36,370 bases of DNA from a virus. The notes beneath the pieces were generated by a model that worked only from the letters and a program-made list of their open reading frames with translations, searched no databases and had not been told where the DNA came from. The translations under genes and the position numbers were made by a program. Positions 7,012-15,552 of this stretch are shown here, piece by piece (position 1 is the first letter of the stretch; each line of letters starts with the position of its first letter). The stretch is from positions 1-36,370 of the IMG/VR virus record IMGVR_UViG_3300006802_000244; one strand, written 5' to 3'.

Positions 7012-7251
7012 TTATAGTTTTGTTGCTGATATTACAGAAAGTATAGTAGAACAAATAGTTTCGTAATGTTTTATTTTAACATCTGACTTTTTAAGTTTAC
7101 TAATAATTTTCCTTTCTTCATTTATTATACCTTCAATATTGTTAAGTATAATAGTATACTCTTTTGAATCAATTTTTTGAGACTCAAGGGTATTAACTAA
7201 AACACGTAACTTTTCTAGGTTATTGTTATTATCATGTAAACTTTCACTCAT
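7012..7251 (-). CDS. Unrecognised 79-aa helical protein
   Basis: A small, charged, probably helical protein with an internal Ile-rich stretch (EYTIILNNIEGIINEERKII, about 32-51) and a hydrophobic C-terminus (ICSTILSVISATKL). I do not recognise a family. It sits in the portal-downstream operon, 6 nt after the 259-aa gene and 1 nt before the next. Confidence 0.68.
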   Translation of the reverse strand: MSESLHDNNNNLEKLRVLVNTLESQKIDSKEYTIILNNIEGIINEERKIISKLKKSDVKIKHYETICSTILSVISATKL

Positions 7252-7257
7252 TGTATA

Positions 7258-8037
7258 CTATTTAAATATATTTTTTATATCATACAATTTTTTAAAATTA
7301 TATGAAAAATTATCTAAACTAGACTCAGATATGTTATAAATTAAATCTTTTGTTTCTAATAATTTTTCTTTAAGAGTTAAATTAGTTGTAACCAATTTAG
7401 AATTCACCAAATCTAAGGTCTCTTTTACCATAGACTTTAATAAAGTTTCTTTTTCGGTGTCACTACCACTAACAACTACTTTAATCATTTTTTTATCCTC
7501 CTCAGTTAACGTAGAGTATTTTTCGTTATATTTTTGGGTAGCTATATTTAAAAACTTTTTAACGTCAATGTTTTCTCTAACTAAATCATCCTCTTCTTTA
7601 GAATTAGACTTCTCAGTCATTAAATGTTTAATAACGTTTAATTTAGATTCATGAATCACATCAATAACCTCAACACTTTTATTGGTTGTTGTAAGTTTAT
7701 ATAAAGACTCATTTAATTTATTTGGTTTTTCGTTTAATTCAATACTGTACCTGTCAAGTAAATCAACCAATTTTTTACATTCATTAACAATACTCTTTTC
7801 ACCTCTAAATTTATCTAAAACAGAAAGGTTCTCATCAAGGTATTTTCCAGCTTCAAACTCACTTGAAGTGGTCTTGTTTTCTAAATTCTTATAAACAACA
7901 AAAAAAGACTTTAAAGTATCACTTTCCTTAATGATATTTAAAAATTCTTTATATAGTTCTTTACCCTTACTATCTTCGTTTATATGTGAATTTATATATT
8001 CTTGGGTAAATTTATTCTTTAATGTACCAAAATCCAT
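7258..8037 (-). CDS. Unrecognised 259-aa helical protein downstream of portal
   Basis: A Lys/Glu/Leu-rich, almost fully helical protein with no recognised domain, membrane segment or signal peptide. Its low-complexity helical character is like prohead core or scaffold proteins, and its place just after the portal gene corresponds to gp67/gp68 in T4. It includes HINEDSKG (residues 18-25) and ISESSLDN (about 235-242), the second being a possible (I/L)xE|S site. The proposed late motif at 8051-8060 lies 13 nt before the ATG, so it has its own promoter although it is close to portal. Confidence 0.75.
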   Translation of the reverse strand: MDFGTLKNKFTQEYINSHINEDSKGKELYKEFLNIIKESDTLKSFFVVYKNLENKTTSSEFEAGKYLDENLSVLDKFRGEKSIVNECKKLVDLLDRYSIELNEKPNKLNESLYKLTTTNKSVEVIDVIHESKLNVIKHLMTEKSNSKEEDDLVRENIDVKKFLNIATQKYNEKYSTLTEEDKKMIKVVVSGSDTEKETLLKSMVKETLDLVNSKLVTTNLTLKEKLLETKDLIYNISESSLDNFSYNFKKLYDIKNIFK

Positions 8038-8050
8038 GTTCTTTTTTTAT

Positions 8051-8060
8051 ATATAAATAT
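8051..8060 (-). promoter_or_regulatory. Proposed late motif for 259-aa protein
   Basis: Coding strand ATATTTATAT, 13 nt before the ATG at 8037, in the 26-nt gap after the portal gene. Confidence 0.55.
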
Positions 8061-8063
8061 GCC

Positions 8064-9944
8064 TTAATCTTCTAACGATTCTCTCTTATTAGAATTATTG
8101 AGTTTTACCTCCGATTCACGAATTAGTTCATCAACACCATTAAACAACATTCTGATATCTTCGTTCTTACTTTTACCTTCATTTAAAAGTCTATCAATAA
8201 CACCTTCTTGGTTTCTAAAACTCTCACCGAATCCTTCATCACCACCTTCATCACCGAATCCACCTTCGTCACCTCCGAATCCTTCATCTCCACCGAAGTC
8301 ACCTCCTCCGAAGCCTCCTCCACCTTCATCTCCGAATCCACCTTCACCTTCACCACTCTCAGTAGTTTCAGGTTCTGGACCACCTATTTCACCATAAAGT
8401 TTATCCACTCTATCAAAATAACCAGTTTTCTTGATAACATTAGGTGTAGCTTCAAGTTCAGCAGCTGCCGCTCTTTCCATTCTTTGTTGTTCTAAATCAG
8501 TAGTGATTTCATCATTAGAGAAGTTGAATATGTTTTTCTTAGCCCATGTATGTGAAGTAGGAGCTATACCATCAACAGCTGTAACAAGGTCTTTATATAA
8601 TAATACTTTTTCTTTCCATTGCTCAACTTTCAACATCTCACCTTGTGTAGATGGGTTGGTTAAGAATAATTGGAAATTATTAAGTTCTTCCTCAAAACCT
8701 AATATATAAAGGTGTATAATAGCTAATTTATTCAATTCCTGAATCATAGCTTGTTGAATCCTATTAATAGTTCTAGCAAAACGAATATCCATCAAGGCTA
8801 GGTTTTTACCTTCACCAGCAGCCTCCTCAAACCCAAGAATAGGTTTTGGGACTCTAAGAGCTGTAACCATTTTTCTTTGTATATACTGAATATCAGCTAT
8901 TTGGTCTAAGTTTGACGCTCCCGCCAAAGTCTCAATAGGCATTGATGCGTTAGCGTCTCTCACAGGAATAAAGTAATCTTGGTCCACTGCTAATGTATTA
9001 TATCTAAGGTCAACTTGACCCGTTTCTTGGTCAGCTTGTTGTGTTCTTTTAAATTTATTAGCTACTTTTTGTACGTATGCTTCAACATCCGCGTCATCAA
9101 TGTTACCCACATAAACTTTAAATACCCTTCTTTCAGGTGCCCTAACAACACGGTAAACTAACATTGCATCTTCAGCTAACAATAACTGTTTCCAAATACG
9201 TCTAACTTTTTCCAATACAGAAGTTCCGTATGGTAGTTTTCTATCATCACCTAATAAACGGAAGTGTGCTATTTCCCAAGCATTAAAATCTAAATTCTTA
9301 TCTTTCCATTTAAAAGATACTTGTTTTTTCTTTGTTGGGTTAAGTTGGTCGTTAGTAACCGTATTTCTTTGGTTATCATTATGGAATAATCCTGTCTCAG
9401 ACCTTTCAATTTCAATATTCGTAAGTTGTGACGTACCAACAATACCTTTTTCTTTATCTATCTTAAGATAAACAAAGTTATCACCGTACTTACAAGTGTT
9501 TCTAGTCCACATCTGTAAGTTAGTGTTTAAGTCTAAGATATTATCAAATAAATCTTCTAATACATTTTTAATTCTTTTAGAATCTGACATTACCGTTATA
9601 ACCCTACCTTGTTCATTTAAAGTTGTTGATTCTTCAGACATAATGTCTAACGCTGCTGAAATTTCAGGTGTAAACTCCATAGCCTCATAATCCATATATG
9701 AAGCAATTCTAGTAGTCTCATAGTAAACAGCTTTTTGATAAAGTTCGTTATCTACTTTAGCCCATTGTGATTGAATAAAGTTTTGTTGTTGTCCAGTTAA
9801 CTTTTCTTTTTCATAAGCCTCTCTAGACTTAGTTGTTAATAAATCTTTATCCCCAAGTGAGTATCTAGGTGTTTTTGGACCTTCACCCTGACTAAACATT
9901 TGGAATAACTTTTGATATACTGTTAAATTTTTATTATCTGCCAT
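8064..9944 (-). CDS. 20: Portal vertex protein (T4 gp20-like)
   Basis: A 626-aa portal protein that forms the dodecameric DNA gate at one head vertex, seeds prohead assembly and docks the terminase. The body resembles T4 gp20: FTPEISAALDIMSEESTT (about 91-108), the NLQMWTRNTCKYGDNFVYLK region (about 142-161), APERRVFKVYVGN, and IADIQYIQRKMVTALRVPK. T4 gp20 is 524 aa; this one is longer mainly because of a C-terminal tail. The tail has a Gly/Asp/Glu/Phe-rich low-complexity stretch (about 530-585) and then a short helical end containing RLLNEGKS, where L-N-E|G fits the prohead protease consensus. The tail could tether scaffold and be removed on maturation, which is inference. Its own late motif is at 9976-9985. 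Confidence 0.93.
   Translation of the reverse strand: MADNKNLTVYQKLFQMFSQGEGPKTPRYSLGDKDLLTTKSREAYEKEKLTGQQQNFIQSQWAKVDNELYQKAVYYETTRIASYMDYEAMEFTPEISAALDIMSEESTTLNEQGRVITVMSDSKRIKNVLEDLFDNILDLNTNLQMWTRNTCKYGDNFVYLKIDKEKGIVGTSQLTNIEIERSETGLFHNDNQRNTVTNDQLNPTKKKQVSFKWKDKNLDFNAWEIAHFRLLGDDRKLPYGTSVLEKVRRIWKQLLLAEDAMLVYRVVRAPERRVFKVYVGNIDDADVEAYVQKVANKFKRTQQADQETGQVDLRYNTLAVDQDYFIPVRDANASMPIETLAGASNLDQIADIQYIQRKMVTALRVPKPILGFEEAAGEGKNLALMDIRFARTINRIQQAMIQELNKLAIIHLYILGFEEELNNFQLFLTNPSTQGEMLKVEQWKEKVLLYKDLVTAVDGIAPTSHTWAKKNIFNFSNDEITTDLEQQRMERAAAAELEATPNVIKKTGYFDRVDKLYGEIGGPEPETTESGEGEGGFGDEGGGGFGGGDFGGDEGFGGDEGGFGDEGGDEGFGESFRNQEGVIDRLLNEGKSKNEDIRMLFNGVDELIRESEVKLNNSNKRESLED
8215..8350 (-). repeat. 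Gly-rich repeat in portal C-terminal tail
   Basis: Imperfect tandem units encoding GGFGDEGG / GGDEGFG-like peptides, built from repeated tcatcaccgaatccacc-type triplet strings. It is the low-complexity linker between the portal body and a C-terminal helix. Long open frames on the opposite strand here are by-products of this composition. Confidence 0.8.
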
Positions 9945-9975
9945 TAATTTTTAGGTTTATAACCTTGTTATTTAT

Positions 9976-9985
9976 ATATAAATAT
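9976..9985 (-). promoter_or_regulatory. Proposed late motif for portal
   Basis: Coding strand ATATTTATAT, ending 31 nt before the portal ATG at 9944. This is the longest motif-to-start distance of the 13 copies. Confidence 0.55.
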
Positions 9986-10023
9986 TCAATTTAAAAGTAA
10001 TCGTATAAACTATAATGTGAACG

Positions 10024-10035
10024 ATATTTATTTAT
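10024..10035 (+). promoter_or_regulatory. Proposed late motif for plus-strand membrane pair
   Basis: ATATTTATTTAT on the plus strand, 12 nt before the ATG at 10048. It shows that the motif flips with gene orientation. Confidence 0.55.
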
Positions 10036-10047
10036 AAAACAAACACT

Positions 10048-10257
10048 ATGGCATTACCTACAGTATCATTTAAAGAATTCGCTAAAAATCCTATAGTTGC
10101 CTTATTATTTATGGCTATACTAGCTATTGGGTATTTACACAACCAACAAATATCAACATTAGAAGACACAATAGTACAACTAAGAGAAGATGTTGATGAG
10201 TTAAAGAATGAAAATAAAGAATTAAGAAATAAATTATTAGAGATTACAAAAAAATAG
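10048..10257 (+). CDS. Small membrane protein, N-terminal TM plus coiled coil
   Basis: A 69-aa protein. NPIVALLFMAILAIGYL (about 14-30) is one membrane span and residues 33-66 are a strong coiled coil (QISTLEDTIVQLREDVDELK and onward). A single N-terminal anchor and a helical outer domain is the layout of inner-membrane spanins and also of some phage membrane adaptors. No family motif is seen. It is followed 4 nt later by another TM plus coiled-coil gene, and the pair sits alone on the plus strand between portal and PPK2. Confidence 0.75.
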   Translation: MALPTVSFKEFAKNPIVALLFMAILAIGYLHNQQISTLEDTIVQLREDVDELKNENKELRNKLLEITKK

Positions 10258-10261
10258 TTTT

Positions 10262-10819
10262 ATGAAAAATATATTTTTATACGCATTTATTGTTTTAGTT
10301 TGTGGTTATTTCACATACACTTATATTGAAAGTAAACATAGACATGAAGACATGATTTTAAAAACAAATAATGAATTAGACTCAATAGAGTCAAAACAAA
10401 AAACCGTTTTTGATATGGTTGATGAAGCTATGATGTCAAAAGCTAAAAAAGAAGAAAAGATGCGTTTAGGTTTGGATAGTTTAGAGGATGAACTTAAAAG
10501 AAAAATGTACATACTAAGAAAGACTCAATCCAAGTTAGATTCAACAAAAATAGAAATAAGTAAAAATAAAAAATATAACGATAGTTTAATTGAACTTAAT
10601 GAGAGATTAGTTAAAGAAAAATATAAAGCTGAAATATCTTTAGTTGAGTCCAAAATAATAATAAACAACTTAAGTGAGGCGAATAACCTAATGAAGGTTA
10701 AATACGATAGTTTAGAGTGTGAACAAAAAGAAGAACCTTACGTAATGGTTGATACGGTTTATGTTATTGACACGATATTCTACAAAAAAGAGGATATTAA
10801 GAAATTTAAGTTAAAATAA
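10262..10819 (+). CDS. Membrane-anchored long coiled-coil protein
   Basis: A 185-aa protein with an N-terminal signal-anchor (IFLYAFIVLVCGYFTYTYI, about 4-22). Residues about 30-150 form a long, charged coiled coil, and a short non-helical end VMVDTVYVIDTIFYKK follows (about 161-176). That terminal segment resembles the end of Bacteroidota phage proteins proposed as inner-membrane spanins, but I cannot confirm the family. If it crosses the periplasm with the 69-aa partner, a role in disrupting the envelope at lysis is plausible. It shares the late motif upstream of its partner and converges with PPK2, with 1 nt between the two stops. Confidence 0.75.
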   Translation: MKNIFLYAFIVLVCGYFTYTYIESKHRHEDMILKTNNELDSIESKQKTVFDMVDEAMMSKAKKEEKMRLGLDSLEDELKRKMYILRKTQSKLDSTKIEISKNKKYNDSLIELNERLVKEKYKAEISLVESKIIINNLSEANNLMKVKYDSLECEQKEEPYVMVDTVYVIDTIFYKKEDIKKFKLK

Positions 10820-10820
10820 A

Positions 10821-11960
10821 TTATTTTAATGTGGTGATTGTTTCAGGATAATTTACCAACAACGCCCTCTCATCTTTACCTTCATAAGGTACTTGACTTA
10901 TAACATATCTCATCGCATTTAAACCACTAATTCTTTTATCGTTAGCGTCAATAACAGTCCAAGGTGCATAACTTGTTGAGGTAACTTTAAACACCCTTTT
11001 CTTATAGTTAGTGTACTCTTCCCACTTTTCTTGTGCTTTCGCATCATTAGGACTGTACTTCCAATATTTTAAAGGACTGCCTTTTCTTAAATCAAATCGT
11101 TTTTCTTGAGTGTCTTTGGTTATCGAAAACCAAAACTTGATTAGGTAATTACCAGAGGCAACCAAACTTTTTTCAAAACCGTTTACGTTTGCCATAAATT
11201 CTTCGTATTCATCATAAGAAGAGTAACCCATCACAGGTTCAACAATACCTCTGTTATACCAAGACCTGTCAAAGAATATAATTTTACCAGGTTCAATATC
11301 TGATTCATATCTAGCGAACCAATTTTTCTTTTCTTCTTCTGTTGGGATATCTTTAACTACCACCTTATAAAATTTAGGGTCTAGGTATTCAGTAAACTTT
11401 TTAATGGTTGAACCTTTACCAGCAGTATCCCTACCTTCAAATAGAATAATAACCGATGAACCTGTTTTTTTTAACCATTCTTGCATTTTAAGTAATTCTA
11501 TCTGTAATATTGTTTTTTCTTTTTGGAATTGTTTTTTAGGTATTTGTGATTTCTCACCTTCGGTGTCTAAATAATCTTCGTTAGGGTAATTATTGGTATA
11601 CGCGTCTCTACTATTTAAAGAATCTATTATTTTATTTAGGTATTTTTTAACATTTTCACTTTTACTACCTTTCTTAAGTAAAACATTAGACATAGTCCTA
11701 CCCAAAATACCGAAATTTATTTGTTTAGAATTTTCATGTTTCTCTATTTTATTTAGTAACTCAATAACTTCTATAGAATCGATGTTGTTGTTCTTTAACA
11801 ATTTTTCTATCTCATCCAACTCGTATCTTTGCTCCGTAGAAGTTTCAACTTTATTACCGAACAAACTATTTAATAAATCCTTAAAAAAACCTTCAGTTAT
11901 AGTTTTTTTGTTATTTACCATTAGTTCTTTAATTCTATGTGTTTCTGTCAATAATCCCAT
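10821..11960 (-). CDS. ppk2: Polyphosphate kinase 2 (PPK2) with N-terminal extension
   Basis: A 379-aa protein. Residues about 145-375 form a PPK2 kinase domain, which moves phosphate between polyphosphate and nucleotides. Key parts are Walker A FEGRDTAGKGST (174-185) and the Walker B/lid block FFDRSWYNRGIVEPVMGY (229-246). Free-standing PPK2 enzymes are typically around 230-300 aa, so the first 140 residues are extra. They begin MGLLTETHRIKEL and contain TITEGFFKDL (20-29), where I21-T22-E23|G24 fits the T4 prohead protease site. The gene is 20 nt downstream of the terminase and has the late motif 3 nt before the ATG. I infer a late, possibly head-packaged enzyme that could make NTPs from host polyphosphate at the start of infection. 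The kinase identity is firm; packaging is a hypothesis. Confidence 0.92.
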   Translation of the reverse strand: MGLLTETHRIKELMVNNKKTITEGFFKDLLNSLFGNKVETSTEQRYELDEIEKLLKNNNIDSIEVIELLNKIEKHENSKQINFGILGRTMSNVLLKKGSKSENVKKYLNKIIDSLNSRDAYTNNYPNEDYLDTEGEKSQIPKKQFQKEKTILQIELLKMQEWLKKTGSSVIILFEGRDTAGKGSTIKKFTEYLDPKFYKVVVKDIPTEEEKKNWFARYESDIEPGKIIFFDRSWYNRGIVEPVMGYSSYDEYEEFMANVNGFEKSLVASGNYLIKFWFSITKDTQEKRFDLRKGSPLKYWKYSPNDAKAQEKWEEYTNYKKRVFKVTSTSYAPWTVIDANDKRISGLNAMRYVISQVPYEGKDERALLVNYPETITTLK

Positions 11961-11963
11961 AAT

Positions 11964-11972
11964 AATAAATAT
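11964..11972 (-). promoter_or_regulatory. Proposed late motif for PPK2
   Basis: Coding strand ATATTTATT, ending 3 nt before the ATG at 11960, which would give a leaderless transcript if it is a promoter. Confidence 0.5.
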
Positions 11973-11980
11973 ACTCTATT

Positions 11981-13840
11981 TTAACGTTTTGTATGTTTTT
12001 CTCTATCACCTTTCCTAAAACCAAACATACCACCAAAAACCCAATTATGTGGTGAGTCAGCAGCTTGTGTTTTATTTACCTCATTATTGGCCATGAAAAA
12101 ATCTGTTTGTCTAGACAGAGTATCTACTGTATTAGATTCGGTTGTACTGACAACCCAATTTTCAACCATAGCTTTTGCCTGACCCTTGGATTTTTCTAAA
12201 TCTTTAAAAGATGTCATAGCGACGTATAAACACATACCAACAGACATCAATAAATCATCATGATAACCTTTCATGTGGTCTGGTCTACCGTTTATATATA
12301 CGAATGTATCTATTTCAGCTAAAGTTCTTTTAGACCTAATTTTAAAAGTATCCATACGAACACCCTTTTCCAATTCTGATATAATAACATTTCTATTTTT
12401 TTGGAAATTTAATCCCGGTAATTTACCTCTTTCCATGTGTTTTTGTAATGCTTTGTTGTTTTCAACAGCATCAATACCCACAACAGCATCATGATACATT
12501 TTTCTTTTGGGGTAACCTAATTCTATTAGTTTTAATACAGTAGAAGCACCCCAACCTCCTGTAATATCCACAACGATGAAAGCGTCATAAGATTGTCCGT
12601 AGTAATTACAAATCTCACCTAAAACATCTGGAGCAACTTTACCTTGGTATTCAGCAACTTGATTACCTGTTGTATAATCATAAATACAAACACCCGCTGA
12701 GTCATCAGCTGAACCTGATGAAGCGTCTGCAGCTAATATATATTGATGGTCTTTGATAGGGTCTTCCCATATCCACATATTACCATCAACCCATTCTCTT
12801 CTAATTGGGTCCTTTATATTTTGTTTTTCTTGTCTTTGTTTATATTTGTCGTCAATAACACCATCACCTGAACCTAAAAACGAACATAATAACTCCTGTG
12901 CTATTGAACGTGGGTTATGGTTAAGGTCGGCACACATATCTTCAAACCATTTAGAAGTTGGTTCGTAACCCTTCTCAACCATTTCATCCCAAGTACTCTT
13001 AGGTACCGTAGATTTTTCACCAACACCACTATACTTATCAAATACTTCTTCAATAACCTCACCGTTATCGTTTTTCATCAACCAAGTCATACCAGAACCA
13101 TCGTTTTGTCCATTATAACGAGGGTCTTCATACCATTTCATATCGGTAATGTTGTAGTTGTTTTTACCCAACTCAGCCATTTTATATGTTTTATGATATA
13201 ACGGGTCATATCCGTTTGGTGTTGAGATTAGAATAGAACGACCACCTGTTGATAATGAAGGTTGTGCCGCTTCATAGAACTCTTCCCCTCTACTACCCTC
13301 AATAAAGGCTGCCTCATCCACGATGATAATTGATGGTGTATAACCTCTCAAAGCATCTTTTGAGGATGCCACGGCCTTTACTTCAGAACCATTATTAAGT
13401 CTATAGTGTGAGTCTGAATTTTTTTCAGGTGAGAACCAATCTTTACCGTTTGGTGGTCTAAATATATCCATCCAATCAGGTAGTTGTCTTGTGAAATCCT
13501 TAATTTTTTTTAAGAATTCTTTGGCTGTTTCCTGTTTGTTAGCGGCAATTAGGATTTTATGTTTTTTCTTCGGGTTGGCTAAAGCGGTAAGAATAGCACA
13601 ATAAGCGGCTGTAGTTGTTGAAATACCGGCCTGACGAGGTTTCATCACTATATTATGTCTATGGTCAATAAAACCTTGTACAAGTACTTTTTGCCTAGGG
13701 AATAAACGAAAAGGTACTTCACCACCTTGAGTTCTATCCTCAGTACTTAGGTAGTTTTCTATTCCGTATATTGGGTCTTTTAAAGCTCTAGCTATCTCTA
13801 AAAGTTTTTGACCCTTCGTTAACTGTTTAGTAGAATCCAT
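11981..13840 (-). CDS. terL: Terminase large subunit (T4 gp17-like)
   Basis: A 619-aa DNA packaging motor: an ATPase that drives DNA into the prohead joined to a nuclease that cuts the concatemer. Visible are the Walker A-like MKPRQAGISTTTA (66-78), Walker B IIIVDEAAF (171-179) and motif III ISTPNG (205-210). The RNase H-like nuclease has acidic residues in LAADASSGSADD, VVDITGGWG and GYHDDLLMS. T4 gp17 is 610 aa, so the length fits. The frame is open to an ATG at 13855, but that start would lie on the upstream side of the proposed late motif (13844-13852). The ATG at 13840 directly follows the motif and gives MDSTKQLTKG, so I chose it. PPK2 lies downstream. Confidence 0.95.
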   Translation of the reverse strand: MDSTKQLTKGQKLLEIARALKDPIYGIENYLSTEDRTQGGEVPFRLFPRQKVLVQGFIDHRHNIVMKPRQAGISTTTAAYCAILTALANPKKKHKILIAANKQETAKEFLKKIKDFTRQLPDWMDIFRPPNGKDWFSPEKNSDSHYRLNNGSEVKAVASSKDALRGYTPSIIIVDEAAFIEGSRGEEFYEAAQPSLSTGGRSILISTPNGYDPLYHKTYKMAELGKNNYNITDMKWYEDPRYNGQNDGSGMTWLMKNDNGEVIEEVFDKYSGVGEKSTVPKSTWDEMVEKGYEPTSKWFEDMCADLNHNPRSIAQELLCSFLGSGDGVIDDKYKQRQEKQNIKDPIRREWVDGNMWIWEDPIKDHQYILAADASSGSADDSAGVCIYDYTTGNQVAEYQGKVAPDVLGEICNYYGQSYDAFIVVDITGGWGASTVLKLIELGYPKRKMYHDAVVGIDAVENNKALQKHMERGKLPGLNFQKNRNVIISELEKGVRMDTFKIRSKRTLAEIDTFVYINGRPDHMKGYHDDLLMSVGMCLYVAMTSFKDLEKSKGQAKAMVENWVVSTTESNTVDTLSRQTDFFMANNEVNKTQAADSPHNWVFGGMFGFRKGDREKHTKR

Positions 13841-13843
13841 ACC

Positions 13844-13852
13844 TATAAATAT
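13844..13852 (-). promoter_or_regulatory. Proposed late motif for terminase
   Basis: Coding strand ATATTTATA, ending 3 nt before the chosen ATG at 13840. It decides the start over the upstream ATG at 13855. Confidence 0.55.
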
Positions 13853-13865
13853 CATTAAGCATTAA

Positions 13866-13897
13866 AAACCCACCATAGTAGCGAACTTGGTGGGTTT
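13866..13897 (-). terminator. Terminator after the 537-aa gene
   Basis: AAACCCACC (13866-13874) pairs with GGTGGGTTT (13889-13897) around a 14-nt loop, followed on the minus strand by T's. It separates the 537-aa gene from terminase. Confidence 0.85.
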
Positions 13898-13898
13898 A

Positions 13899-13914
13899 AT
13901 CAGTCGTAACTGAT
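13899..13914 (-). other. Small second hairpin next to the terminator
   Basis: ATCAGT (13899-13904) and ACTGAT (13909-13914) form a 6-bp stem with a 4-nt loop, just before the main terminator on the minus strand. No T-tract of its own. It could protect the mRNA 3' end or be incidental. Confidence 0.4.
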
Positions 13915-13936
13915 AACGGTCCTAAATCCGTATATC

Positions 13937-15550
13937 TTAGTTTAAGTATGGTCCTATTTTCCTAGCCAACTCAAAATCACCACTATCTAAAGCGTCATCC
14001 ATTAAACTCTCTAACTCACTTTTAGACATATTAGAGTAATCAGGTTCACCACTAGGTTCTTCAGAACTTGAACCACCTAATAAATCACGTAAAACTGGGT
14101 CCGAGTAGTCACCATCTTCTACATCATCATCATCAGCTGGTGTTGGTTCTTCGTCTTCATCTTCGTATTCACCTATCGCATCCTCATACTCTTCAGCTCT
14201 AAGTTGTTCTGAAGCTTCGTCAGCCATTTCTTGGATTTTTCTAACACTATTTTCGTTTTCCTTAAGTAAACCATTGATAAGTGAATTCATCTCACTAGCT
14301 GGTAAAGAAACTAATTTATGGAATAGTAAGGCCTCATGGTTCGGATTCTCAATATCAATAAACTGTGAAATCTTCTCCCAAATACCAACACCTAATCTAA
14401 TATCATCTTGTTCAGCATCTAAGTTATCTACTTGGTCGTAAACATATCTCTGTACTTCCATATCTTCATGTGTACCGTGTAAAGCAATAAGTTCTTTAGC
14501 TCCTTTCTCTAATTCGTGTAATAATATTGAGAATGTCATACCTTCGGCAACAATTTTAGGTTTTCCTGTACCAGTCTCTTTAGGTAATAAAACCCTAACA
14601 TTACCAGCGTGAACCCCACTTCTACCTTGTTGTCTAATTGTTTCTCTATCTAAAGCCCAATAAACAAAGTCATTAGCTGCCATAAGTTTAGCGTATTCTC
14701 TTTTCATTTCCGCTGGTACTCTAGAATCATCAGCTAAATGATGTAAATTCTGTGTTTTTCTAGCTGACCCCTGAGCCATACCGTTAATCAAACGTCTTTT
14801 AGTTACCTCAGACTTTAACTCATCCTCACTATAACCTTCTGGTGGGGGTGTATTACCTTTTTCGTATCTAATGTTTTGTTTATTTATTGGTCTACCACCC
14901 ATTTGAGGGTGACCTGTGATTGTTGCCTCAATATCAACAACTTCCTCACTTAAACCTGGATGTTTATCTCTAATAAGTCTAATAGCCTCTTGTTCTAATT
15001 GAGGTTTTTTATCCATTTCATATTGAATAACTTTCATTAAAGATTGTGACATAGCATTTGTAGCGGAACTTACATCAGCTCTACCGAATTTTTCTTGTGC
15101 TGCCTGACGTATATCATTATAAATCCTTCTACCTACATCTCTAACCGTATCAGAATCTAAATGTTTTGAATATGGGTTATCTCCAGACTCTAACTCGCCC
15201 TCGTAAGCGTTATCCTCGTTAATTAAACGTGTTCTCATTTCGGATAAAAGTTCGGACTTTGACATAACGGGATTTTGATTTTCTCTAACGATTTCCATTA
15301 TCTCTTCCTCGGTAAGTTCATCGTCTGGACCTACAACAACAGGTTTACCATCAACGTAAGTTTGTACGTCTGTTTTTTCTCTTTTAGCTATGTCTTTAGC
15401 TTTTCTAATATCAATAGGGTCTTTTTCTGAAGACCTAACTGTTTCGTTAAAAACTTTAAACATTTCTTCTTGAGTCATGTTTAATACATCATAACCGTTT
15501 TCCCTAAGAAAACGTCTAACCATTCTTTTATTAATTTGATTTTTACTCAT
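13937..15550 (-). CDS. Unrecognised 537-aa acidic head-region protein
   Basis: I do not recognise a family with confidence. It starts with a basic helix MSKNQINKRMVRRFLRENG, the same kind of short basic leader seen on other genes here. A long mixed alpha/beta middle follows (roughly 130-420), then an acidic low-complexity linker (EDAIGEYEDEDEEPTPADDD, about 448-467), and a helical end MSKSELESLMDDALDSGDF (about 506-524) followed by ELARKIGPYLN. The block LLHELEKGAKELIALHG (about 321-337) looks superficially like a zincin helix but lacks the second His. It lies upstream of terminase in the late region and is followed by a terminator, so a virion or assembly role is likely. Confidence 0.78.
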   Translation of the reverse strand: MSKNQINKRMVRRFLRENGYDVLNMTQEEMFKVFNETVRSSEKDPIDIRKAKDIAKREKTDVQTYVDGKPVVVGPDDELTEEEIMEIVRENQNPVMSKSELLSEMRTRLINEDNAYEGELESGDNPYSKHLDSDTVRDVGRRIYNDIRQAAQEKFGRADVSSATNAMSQSLMKVIQYEMDKKPQLEQEAIRLIRDKHPGLSEEVVDIEATITGHPQMGGRPINKQNIRYEKGNTPPPEGYSEDELKSEVTKRRLINGMAQGSARKTQNLHHLADDSRVPAEMKREYAKLMAANDFVYWALDRETIRQQGRSGVHAGNVRVLLPKETGTGKPKIVAEGMTFSILLHELEKGAKELIALHGTHEDMEVQRYVYDQVDNLDAEQDDIRLGVGIWEKISQFIDIENPNHEALLFHKLVSLPASEMNSLINGLLKENENSVRKIQEMADEASEQLRAEEYEDAIGEYEDEDEEPTPADDDDVEDGDYSDPVLRDLLGGSSSEEPSGEPDYSNMSKSELESLMDDALDSGDFELARKIGPYLN

Positions 15551-15552
15551 TT

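Noticed and set aside
8041-8063. TATAAATA on the plus strand as a classic T4 late promoter
   Set aside because: In all copies TATAAATA would point away from the gene that follows it, into antisense DNA. The coding-strand form ATATTTATA is the one oriented toward genes.
8098-8495. Open frames in the other five frames over the portal Gly-rich tail
   Set aside because: They come from repetitive GGN/GAN codons; the portal frame is the only one with family motifs and continuity.
14535-14600. Zinc-metallopeptidase motif in the 537-aa protein (LLHELEKGAKEL)
   Set aside because: The helix has HE but lacks the second His of HExxH, so I do not call it a peptidase.
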